From Pseudomonadota bacterium (GTDB lineage Bacteria; Pseudomonadota; Alphaproteobacteria; Paracaedibacterales; CAITNM01): 12,927 nt of DNA. The stretch covers positions 1 to 12,927 of the forward strand of contig JAPLON010000114.1 of assembly GCA_026400695.1 (NCBI GenBank), written 5' to 3'. Each line of letters begins with the position of its first letter. The stretch's first letter is position 1. The position numbers and the translations under genes are program-made. The notes under the pieces are model-generated. The model saw only the letters and a program-made list of their open reading frames with translations, had not been told where the DNA came from and ran no database searches. Shown here piece after piece: positions 7,643 through 12,927 of this stretch.

Positions 7643-8791
7643 TTAGCTGGCCAAGTGTTTTGATGTTATCCATCCGCCGCCTAGCACGTGGTTATTTTCA
7701 TAAAACACACAAGCCTGACCAGATGCCACGCCATATTCAGGGTTATCAAATGTTACAGTTGCACTTTCAGGCCCGGTTACTAAAACAGTTGCTGGAATGG
7801 GTTGGTGGGTTGATCTTATCTTTATCATACATGTAAGGCCATTTCTGAAATTTTCAAGTCCTTTTAACCAATTAACTTCTTTTAAGTAGATAGTTTTTAC
7901 AGCTAAAGCTTCTTTTGGGCCAACCCAAACTTGGTGTTTTTCAGGGCTAACGCGAATTACATAAAGGGGATCAGCATATGCTATACCCAAACCTTTACGT
8001 TGGCCAATTGTGTAGTTAATAATTCCGTTATGTTTGCCAAGAACTGTACCATCTATATGAATAATTTCTCCGGATTCTAGGGCTCCTGGCCTTAATTTGC
8101 TTACGATACTTGCATAAGACCCATTTGGCACAAAGCAAATATCTTGACTATCTGGCTTTTCAGCTACTTTTAATCCAAATCTTGTGGCATGTTCGCGCGT
8201 TTCTGTTTTTGGTAATCCACCTAGGGGGAAACGTAAATAATTTAGTTGATCTTGGGTTGTGGTAAACAAAAAATAGCTTTGATCGCGGCTGTGGTCTAGG
8301 GCTCTGTGTAGTTCGGCCTGTTGTTCTTTAACAATGCGCTGGACATAATGACCAGTGACTAGGGCTTTGGCATCTAAGTCTTTAGAAGTTTGTAAAAGAT
8401 CTTTAAACTTAACTTTTTGATTGCAGCGTACACATGGTATAGGTGTCTCCCCTTGAAGATATGAATCTGCAAAATCTTCAATTACTTTCTGGCGAAAAAC
8501 ACTTTCGTAATCTAGAACGTAGTGGGGGAAACCCATCTTGTCAGCAACCGTTCTTGCATCATAAATATCTTGCCCAGCGCAGCATGCACCTTTTTTATCA
8601 ATCATTGCACCATGGTCGTAAAGTTGTAAGGTTATGCCAATTACATCATAGCCGGCCTCAGCCATAAGGGCAGCTGCGACTGACGAATCAACGCCGCCAG
8701 ACATAGCCACGGCAACGCGTTCGCCTTTGTTTACACCATCAAGTGTAAACTGATCGTTCTGATTTTTTATCAAAAAGTTTGTAGATAGCAT
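7643..8791 (-). CDS. mnmA: tRNA-specific 2-thiouridylase MnmA
   Basis: Installs sulfur at C2 of the wobble uridine in Lys, Glu and Gln tRNAs, using ATP and sulfur relayed from a cysteine desulfurase. Counted from ATG 8791 the protein has 382 aa. The ATP-pyrophosphatase loop SGGVDS is at 31-36. The catalytic Cys is Cys123 in CVRCN (E. coli Cys102 by alignment) and the persulfide Cys is Cys219 in PDSQDICF (E. coli Cys199). GQRKGLGI at 263-270 and the C-terminal GGGWI are typical. The start is ambiguous: TTG at 8797 and ATG at 8791 are both in frame, no start codon exists after the brnQ stop, and any start therefore lies inside brnQ (50-60 bp overlap). The overlap suggests translational coupling with brnQ. 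The ten to fifteen residues at the N-terminus are not conserved in the family as I know it. Confidence 0.96.
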   Translation of the reverse strand: MLSTNFLIKNQNDQFTLDGVNKGERVAVAMSGGVDSSVAAALMAEAGYDVIGITLQLYDHGAMIDKKGACCAGQDIYDARTVADKMGFPHYVLDYESVFRQKVIEDFADSYLQGETPIPCVRCNQKVKFKDLLQTSKDLDAKALVTGHYVQRIVKEQQAELHRALDHSRDQSYFLFTTTQDQLNYLRFPLGGLPKTETREHATRFGLKVAEKPDSQDICFVPNGSYASIVSKLRPGALESGEIIHIDGTVLGKHNGIINYTIGQRKGLGIAYADPLYVIRVSPEKHQVWVGPKEALAVKTIYLKEVNWLKGLENFRNGLTCMIKIRSTHQPIPATVLVTGPESATVTFDNPEYGVASGQACVFYENNHVLGGGWITSKHLAS

Positions 8792-9839
8792 ATACAATCA
8801 TCAATGGGTAAAGCCATTCTAAAATGCTGCCCAAAAAGTTCATAATTTTTGCAAATCCAAGTAGGGACATTGCAAAAGCTACGAACAAACTAGCAACTAA
8901 ACAGAGATGGCGGTTAACTTGTTTTTTTAAAATATCTTTATGTAAGAACTCTGTCCACATAGTTATTAGTAATGTGGCTGTGGCCAGGCATGATACAGCT
9001 AAAGTTACACTTACAATAGGTACGGCGTAGTATCCCAGAGCTTTTTGGGCAATTGCTGCTAGGTATTGTTCTTGGGAAAGTCCTGTCAGATCTGCTGCAT
9101 AATGCGCACCAAGCGCCATAAATCCATAATATACAGTGCACAAAATAGTACCACCTAGTAGGCTAGAAAGCGCCCCTAGTTTAAACAGTTGCTTGCGTGT
9201 TGCCGCTACTGATTTCTTTTTTAAAAAAGCGTAAATACTAATCGCAATTAGAGGTGCTCCCATTAGGTCCATAGTTTGATAGCCAATTTCAAGTCCATAA
9301 CCAAAGCATTCCCGTGCTGGCATATATACTAATTGTTGTATAGGTGGTGCAACCCATAAGCTCACAACAATTAGTATGGCGATGCCACCGAGCTTGAATG
9401 GGGTTAAAAATATTCCAATAATTTCTACTAAACGATTTTTTTGCCAACAAAGTCCAAGCAAAGCTAGGCTAAATACAAAAGTAAAAAACCATACAGGAAA
9501 TTCAGGATACATTAATTGAAAGCCGCCAAATGAAACTAACATGCATCTAGGTACTACCCCGAATGGGCCAACAAGCATAAAAATTAAAAAATTAATCGCA
9601 AATGCGCCAGACCTGCCAAGGTTGGAGTAATAAGAGTCTCGGCTGCCCTCATTGCGAACAAGACCCATGACGCCAATAAATGGCACAATTACAGCCGTAA
9701 TAATCCAGCCAAGTAGTGTGTATGAAAACATTCCTTGTGTTTTAACGCCGGCAGTGATTGGAAATACCAGATTACCTGACCCGAAAAACATTGAAAACAT
9801 TGCAAAGCCAGCGGTAATTACTGTGCTAAGTGATGTCAT
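8739..9839 (-). CDS. brnQ: BrnQ-type branched-chain amino-acid transporter, short form
   Basis: Inner-membrane symporter of the LIVCS family that imports Leu, Ile and Val with a cation. The N-terminus has the family hallmark: a first helix ending in FFGSGNLVFP (18-27). Subsequent hydrophobic segments give about ten membrane helices: roughly 5-27, 40-62, 80-100, 113-131, 140-162, 190-207, 220-243, 270-295, 312-330 and 335-356. Family members are usually around 430-440 aa; this one is 366 aa and stops after a helix ending in a charged tail, so the last one or two helices are absent. No frameshift remnant is apparent downstream, where the mnmA frame continues. The ATG at 9839 has a good Shine-Dalgarno, AAGGGGA, 7 nt upstream. 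Its 3' end overlaps mnmA. The substrate is assigned by family only. Confidence 0.88.
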   Translation of the reverse strand: MTSLSTVITAGFAMFSMFFGSGNLVFPITAGVKTQGMFSYTLLGWIITAVIVPFIGVMGLVRNEGSRDSYYSNLGRSGAFAINFLIFMLVGPFGVVPRCMLVSFGGFQLMYPEFPVWFFTFVFSLALLGLCWQKNRLVEIIGIFLTPFKLGGIAILIVVSLWVAPPIQQLVYMPARECFGYGLEIGYQTMDLMGAPLIAISIYAFLKKKSVAATRKQLFKLGALSSLLGGTILCTVYYGFMALGAHYAADLTGLSQEQYLAAIAQKALGYYAVPIVSVTLAVSCLATATLLITMWTEFLHKDILKKQVNRHLCLVASLFVAFAMSLLGFAKIMNFLGSILEWLYPLMIVYAIYKLFDKKSERSVYT

Positions 9840-9974
9840 GAATAAATCCCCTTTTCTAAGTTATATATATGGGGATATTTATGGATAAATACAAGGAAAA
9901 ACTGAGTTTTGGGTGTTATAAGTAATAAAATTATGGCGGTTTGGAGGGTAAATTAACTGGGAAATCTAAGCAAG

Positions 9975-10005
9975 TTCCCCACCATTAATTTATTCTGGCG
10001 GGGAA
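9975..10005 (-). terminator. Stem-loop after the lipoprotein gene
   Basis: TTCCCCACC (9975-9983) pairs with GGCGGGGAA (9997-10005) over nine base pairs including one G-U, with a 13-nt AT-rich loop. It begins 10 nt after the stop of the lipoprotein gene. The strand transcribed from that gene has only a poor U-tract afterwards, while the plus strand is followed by a T-rich run. It may end the lipoprotein mRNA or act in both directions; no plus-strand gene precedes it. Confidence 0.5.
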
Positions 10006-10015
10006 TTAATTTTAT

Positions 10016-10267
10016 TTATTTCGCTGGTGTGCTAGCGTCTTTAGCATCTTTTGCAGACGCGTCTTTCACGTCTTTTGCATGAGCATCATGCGCAGGAGCA
10101 GCTGTTGCAGGAGCAGGCATTGTTGCATGAGCAGCATCTTTAGCTAGAGTAGCTTCTTTAGCAGCTTCAACTGTAACGCCACCTTCTTTTTTTTCTTCTT
10201 TTTTCTTTTCGCAAGCTACGAACGTTAGTAATGCAGCAAGTGATAGTACGAATAAACTTTTTTTCAT
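10016..10267 (-). CDS. Small Lys/Ala/Asp-rich lipoprotein
   Basis: Predicted exported lipoprotein of 83 aa. The N-terminus (MKKSLFVLSLAALLTFVAC) has two Lys, a hydrophobic core and a lipobox-like VAC with Cys19, so after lipidation the mature protein would be about 65 aa. Phe at the -3 lipobox position is less common than Leu. The mature part is low-complexity: a Lys/Glu-rich block (20-28), then Ala, Pro, His, Lys and Asp with repeated AKDxKDAS units at the C-terminus. It has no recognisable enzyme domain. The start is ATG at 10267, supported by AGAGGA 4 nt upstream; an upstream in-frame ATG at 10318 would place 17 residues before the signal sequence and is rejected. A CtrA-like box lies 54 bp upstream. 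It could be an envelope structural protein; the function is unknown. Confidence 0.8.
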   Translation of the reverse strand: MKKSLFVLSLAALLTFVACEKKKEEKKEGGVTVEAAKEATLAKDAAHATMPAPATAAPAHDAHAKDVKDASAKDAKDASTPAK

Positions 10268-10320
10268 GGTATCCTCTAAAAAATGAAACGTCTTAACTAT
10301 TAGTATCATAAAGTGCATTA

Positions 10321-10336
10321 GTTAAAAAAGAGTTAA
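10321..10336 (-). promoter_or_regulatory. Candidate CtrA-binding site upstream of the lipoprotein gene
   Basis: On the minus strand the sequence is exactly TTAA, seven bases, TTAAC, the established full CtrA consensus. It ends 54 bp before the lipoprotein ATG. A -10-like TATGAT follows at 10305-10310, about 20 bp from the box centre, so the box would occupy the -35 region, as in many CtrA-activated promoters. AT-rich DNA gives such matches by chance, so this needs direct testing. Confidence 0.45.
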
Positions 10337-10376
10337 TTTTTTTAATATATTTTTATCCATCCTTATAATGTGTCTG

Positions 10377-10397
10377 TTGTGAGCCTATGACTCACAA
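10377..10397. promoter_or_regulatory. Perfect 7-bp dyad, possible operator or weak terminator
   Basis: TTGTGAG (10377-10383) mirrors CTCACAA (10391-10397) around a 7-nt centre. It lies between the stop of the 180-aa gene and the lipoprotein start. The size resembles a dimeric repressor operator. It could also be the 3' hairpin of the upstream mRNA, but no T-run follows on that strand. Confidence 0.3.
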
Positions 10398-10435
10398 AAA
10401 TCTACACCTAAGCTTAACTATTCCAGCTACAATGT

Positions 10436-10978
10436 TCAATTTAGTCTGAAAAGTTTTTTGTTTTTTTGTTTGGCAAACAGGCCCAGCTTGTACGGTCCTG
10501 CTTCAATTTTTTCCCATACAGTTTGTAAATATTGCAATGTCTTTTTTATATTCTTGATGTGTAACTCTTTAGGATTGTTGGTTGTTAGTACCAAGGAAAA
10601 AGCAATTTCTTGCATATTAAGTTCGTCATGATAAACTGGATCAAGAGCTTTCATAATGTATCTCCAAAGAGCTTCTATTTTATTGTTACTAAAGCTGTCG
10701 TAGGTTATTCCGTAAATTTGATCCCATGTTTGGCATGCGCTTTTAACGCGGTTATGAATACCAAAACTTCGCATTGCTAGTCCATAGAGTTTTGCAAAGG
10801 CAAGTCCAGCATGAAAGTGCTCTTCACAAATGCTATTATCTAGGTAAAGTTGGTGTAAAAAACAACCATCTGCCGCTGCGTTTACAATTTGTGATGAATG
10901 ATTTCTATTTAAATTGTTTACAAGATTTGCTTGATAACTCTTTTGCAGAAATTCTTTTGTTTGCTGGACTTTTTTCAT
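10436..10978 (-). CDS. Hypothetical helical protein, second gene of a unit with an HTH gene
   Basis: Unrecognised 180-aa protein with no signal peptide or membrane segment, mostly predicted helical and basic at its C-terminus. A segment at 38-70 (Leu/Tyr-rich, then EEHFHAGLAFAKLY) and a helical region at 98-158 recall, by eye, small alphaproteobacterial proteins of the DUF6456 kind, in which a line about an entering residue pair plus AG-x-FA-x-L-Y occurs. This is a weak impression and not an assignment. Start ATG at 10978 with only a weak purine-rich stretch upstream. It begins 34 bp after the stop of the HTH gene on the same strand, so the two are likely co-transcribed and may act together, for example in transcriptional control. 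Confidence 0.7.
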   Translation of the reverse strand: MKKVQQTKEFLQKSYQANLVNNLNRNHSSQIVNAAADGCFLHQLYLDNSICEEHFHAGLAFAKLYGLAMRSFGIHNRVKSACQTWDQIYGITYDSFSNNKIEALWRYIMKALDPVYHDELNMQEIAFSLVLTTNNPKELHIKNIKKTLQYLQTVWEKIEAGPYKLGLFAKQKNKKLFRLN

Positions 10979-11012
10979 AAATGTTTCTTTCTATATTATT
11001 TTTGCAAATTGT

Positions 11013-11480
11013 TTACCAAGATAATTCATCCACTAAAAATGCAGATTGATTATTCTCTACGCGTATTTTGTTGGCCATTAGCAATAACTGGCTGGAACTA
11101 AAAATTTTGTCTTTTATTAAAAATGTACGTTGTTCTAGGGCAGTTCCGTGGGGAGATTGTTCATAAAAACAAATGTTCTCTGCGCTAAGGTAATTGCAGA
11201 CCTTCCAAAAACTCACCCAATTATCAAGGTGTTTTCTTAAAATTTTCTTATCAAAACTAGGTGGCTGTAGTTTGCTTTTCCTAGTTTTTGTTTTGTCAGT
11301 GGTTTTGGGAAGGCTGTGACGTCTTTGAGTGCTAGAGCGAATACCAAACCTGGTAAGTGCTTTATTGATTGAGCTTGGGCTGCGTCCCAGCTTTTGTGCA
11401 ATATTTTTAATTGGTAGCCCATACAGGAAATATTCTCTTGCTTGGTTGATTTCTAAAGGTGACCATTCTTGTGTTGCCAT
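11013..11480 (-). CDS. Small helix-turn-helix DNA-binding protein, GcrA-like in its N-terminus
   Basis: Cytosolic protein of 155 aa. Residues 6-47 begin with an EWSP motif and continue as a helix, turn and recognition helix (about 22-47: GLPIKNIAQKLGRSP, then SINKALTRFGI). This layout is shared by GcrA, resolvase-type and SANT-like HTH domains. GcrA similarly starts with a Trp and an IAxxLG turn, but the remainder here does not match its C-terminal domain. A Lys/Arg/Thr-rich linker (52-71) leads to an unrecognised C-terminal domain (75-155) with aromatic residues. Start ATG at 11480 has AGGA 6 nt upstream. It precedes the 180-aa gene by 34 bp. A sequence-specific DNA-binding role is likely; the target is unknown. 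Confidence 0.75.
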   Translation of the reverse strand: MATQEWSPLEINQAREYFLYGLPIKNIAQKLGRSPSSINKALTRFGIRSSTQRRHSLPKTTDKTKTRKSKLQPPSFDKKILRKHLDNWVSFWKVCNYLSAENICFYEQSPHGTALEQRTFLIKDKIFSSSQLLLMANKIRVENNQSAFLVDELSW

Positions 11481-11600
11481 TTGTTATCCTATGTTAAAAA
11501 ATCAAATCTAAGTTGCATTACATGTATATTTTGATGGCAAGTTACTCGTTTGGTCAATAGTTTAAAATGTCCCATAAAATTTTATTAATATTTTAAGTTT

Positions 11601-12218
11601 CTATATTCCTATTTTTAAATTTTTGTTCCTTGTTGCCTGGTGTTTAAGGGGAGGGTGGGCGGCGACAGGAGATGGGTCTTTTTGTTGTACAGCTAACTGT
11701 GCCTTAACTGGTGCATGTGCAGGGCTTGCAACAGGTGCACCTGTAGGCGGGGATTCCTGATTGTTTTCACCTAATGCATTTACTGGTTCTTGTTCCTCAG
11801 AATTTTTATCACTAGGTTCTGACAAATTTAAGGAGGCATTCATCCCAATAATTAGTGCCATGATGATATCAGGGTTAATTCCACTAGGGTATGATTTTAG
11901 TATTTCTGGAAGCACTTCTGGTAATAATTTAATAATATGAATAATGTTCACTCTATCAACCATATCCAAGGCTTTTTCTATGCTTGGCTTAATGCTTTCA
12001 TGAGATTCCGCTGGAAAATTTTCCAATATTTTTGGCAAAGCTAAATCAATAATTACTTGCTCTAATTCAGCAATTTGTTCTGCGTTTGAATTATCTGATT
12101 CATGTGGTGGCTGATTTGGAGTTGCTACTATGTCTTGGGAAACAATAGAGTGCGGTTGCACAACAGTAGCTCCAAAAATATTTGTACATAAAATCAGTGT
12201 TAAGAATATTAATTTCAT
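11601..12218 (-). CDS. Exported Pro-rich hypothetical protein
   Basis: Predicted secreted or periplasmic protein of 205 aa. Residues 1-17 (MKLIFLTLILCTNIFGA) form a signal peptide with likely cleavage after FGA. Then comes a Pro/Ser/Asn-rich stretch (20-47), a helical middle (48-130) rich in Ile, Leu and Glu with short amphipathic segments and Pro breaks, and a low-complexity Pro/Ala/Gln tail (135-195). The Cys at 11 lies within the hydrophobic core and is not a lipobox. No family is recognised. Start ATG at 12218 has no strong Shine-Dalgarno. A candidate CtrA box lies 50 bp upstream. The upstream neighbour ends in a terminator, so this gene needs its own promoter. Confidence 0.75.
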   Translation of the reverse strand: MKLIFLTLILCTNIFGATVVQPHSIVSQDIVATPNQPPHESDNSNAEQIAELEQVIIDLALPKILENFPAESHESIKPSIEKALDMVDRVNIIHIIKLLPEVLPEILKSYPSGINPDIIMALIIGMNASLNLSEPSDKNSEEQEPVNALGENNQESPPTGAPVASPAHAPVKAQLAVQQKDPSPVAAHPPLKHQATRNKNLKIGI

Positions 12219-12256
12219 TTTTTAGCCGAAGCTTTACTTACCATAGTTTCAGGCTA

Positions 12257-12262
12257 CTTATA
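12257..12262 (-). promoter_or_regulatory. Possible -10 element of the exported-protein gene
   Basis: Minus-strand TATAAG lies just downstream of the CtrA-like box and about 39 bp before the start codon. No good -35 is seen at the usual spacing, which would be consistent with an activator-dependent promoter. Confidence 0.25.
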
Positions 12263-12266
12263 TTTG

Positions 12267-12282
12267 GTTAATTTTTAATTAA
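12267..12282 (-). promoter_or_regulatory. Candidate CtrA-binding site upstream of the exported Pro-rich protein gene
   Basis: On the minus strand the sequence is TTAA, seven bases, TTAACC, an exact match to the full CtrA consensus with the favoured extra C. It ends about 50 bp before the ATG at 12218. The seven-base spacer also contains a further TTAA overlap, and the surrounding DNA is very AT-rich, which raises the odds of a chance match. Confidence 0.4.
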
Positions 12283-12303
12283 TTTTTACGGTTTTGTTTA
12301 TCG

Positions 12304-12343
12304 TATAAAAAATCCCCCACAATTTGTTGGAAATTTGTGGGGG
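12304..12343 (-). terminator. Rho-independent terminator of the coiled-coil-like gene
   Basis: On the minus strand a 9-bp GC-rich stem, CCCCCACAA (12335-12343 read in reverse) with TTGTGGGGG (12314-12322 read in reverse), encloses a 12-nt loop and is followed directly by ATTTTTT (12307-12313). It starts 9 nt after the stop of the gene at 12352. This is a textbook intrinsic terminator and the clearest one in the window. Confidence 0.85.
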
Positions 12344-12351
12344 TGGTTGCT

Positions 12352-12927
12352 TTATTGATAAGGGTCAGACCATTGACTCAAAATCCTTATGACATATTTA
12401 ATGCATTCTATAGCTGCAGCAACTTTTAATGAATTTTCTTTTTCAGCATTTATTTTTGCTGGTAATTCTTTCATTATTGTTTCCCAAGACAAATGGTTAA
12501 TTTTTTCAAGTCGTAGCTTATCAATTTCAGCTCTATATCCGTGTATATTTTTTTCAAGTTCTTTCAAGTCCCAGCTTGGGGTTGTGTTCTTTAGAAGTAA
12601 ACTTTCAAATTGTTGAGTGTGGGAAAGGGGTGGGGCCTGTCGTGGGCTATCTTTACCTGCAACACTTTTTGCACCTATTTTTATGGCGTCAAAAATAGCT
12701 TTCAAAAAAGGAATATTAATTTGTTCAGATGCTAAACTTTCAATCATTGAAGTTGCATCCTTGTGAGCGCTCTCACCCAAAGTAGACTTAATATTTTCTA
12801 ATTCTTCCTGCATAAATTTTTCTGTTTCTTCAATTTGCCTCAAATAAGCTTCTTTTAAGGAACCTAATTTATGTCCTTGTGATGGCATAACTGCTACCGA
12901 AGCGCAATTGCCGTTAGATATAATGGC
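12352..12927 (-). CDS. Hypothetical coiled-coil-like protein, 5' end likely beyond the right edge
   Basis: At least 178 aa, unrecognised. Counted from ATG 12888, long charged helices occupy 8-58 and 107-170 with heptad-like Leu, Ile and Glu/Lys patterns, separated by a Pro/Ser/Gly-rich linker (78-105) and a short hydrophobic segment (58-75). The frame stays open upstream of ATG 12888 to the window edge (13 codons). Those residues include AIISNGNCAS, which looks like the end of a signal peptide, and ATG 12888 has no clear ribosome site. I therefore think the true start is outside the window and the protein is exported, but ATG 12888 is a possible start. The gene is followed by a strong terminator at 12304-12343. 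Confidence 0.65.
   Translation of the reverse strand, partial: AIISNGNCASVAVMPSQGHKLGSLKEAYLRQIEETEKFMQEELENIKSTLGESAHKDATSMIESLASEQINIPFLKAIFDAIKIGAKSVAGKDSPRQAPPLSHTQQFESLLLKNTTPSWDLKELEKNIHGYRAEIDKLRLEKINHLSWETIMKELPAKINAEKENSLKVAAAIECIKYVIRILSQWSDPYQ

Noticed and set aside
7495..7836. 113-codon plus-strand frame across the palindromic repeat
   Set aside because: Runs antisense to the ends of mnmA and glmM and through the repeat; no coding signals.
1..12927. tRNA, rRNA, CRISPR array or insertion sequence with transposase
   Set aside because: No cloverleaf, conserved rRNA sequence, regularly spaced direct repeat or transposase-like reading frame was seen on either strand.

Overview
The window is AT-rich and gene-dense and looks like the chromosome of an alphaproteobacterium. 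The strongest evidence is a DivL-type pseudokinase: one N-terminal membrane helix, several PAS-like segments and a histidine-kinase core whose phospho-acceptor His is replaced by Tyr. DivL belongs to the CckA-ChpT-CtrA cell-cycle circuit of alphaproteobacteria. Low GC, many small exported or hypothetical proteins and a short BrnQ suggest a host-associated lineage such as Holosporales, but that placement is inference.

Layout. Positions 1-656 hold no intact gene, only the possible tail of a Gly/Phe-rich reading frame (2-94), a GC-rich patch and four perfect small hairpins, three of them packed into 64 bp. divL (minus, 657-3011) diverges from rlmN (plus, 3178-4275). rlmN converges on an unusual hybrid kinase (minus, 4331-6007) with an apparent signal peptide, a CckA-like degenerate H-box, an ATPase domain and a receiver domain. 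Upstream of that, all on the minus strand, come glmM, mnmA and brnQ, transcribed in the order brnQ-mnmA-glmM. brnQ and mnmA overlap, and a 64-bp palindromic repeat lies between mnmA and glmM. A small Lys/Ala/Asp-rich lipoprotein gene follows. Next is a two-gene unit coding a small helix-turn-helix protein and an unrecognised helical protein. Last are an exported Pro-rich protein and a coiled-coil-like protein whose frame runs off the right edge and which is followed by a clear rho-independent terminator.

How it may fit together. Housekeeping functions are 23S rRNA and tRNA modification (rlmN, mnmA), the first committed steps of cell-wall precursor supply (glmM) and branched-chain amino-acid uptake (brnQ). 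Two regulators are of signal-transduction type (DivL and the hybrid kinase). The most interesting inferred link is that two genes for exported proteins, the lipoprotein and the 205-aa protein, each carry an exact TTAA-N7-TTAAC sequence about 50 bp upstream of the start and on the coding strand. This is the classical CtrA-binding consensus, and DivL acts upstream of CtrA. The window may therefore contain both an upstream controller and two candidate targets of the same regulon. This rests on motif reading only.
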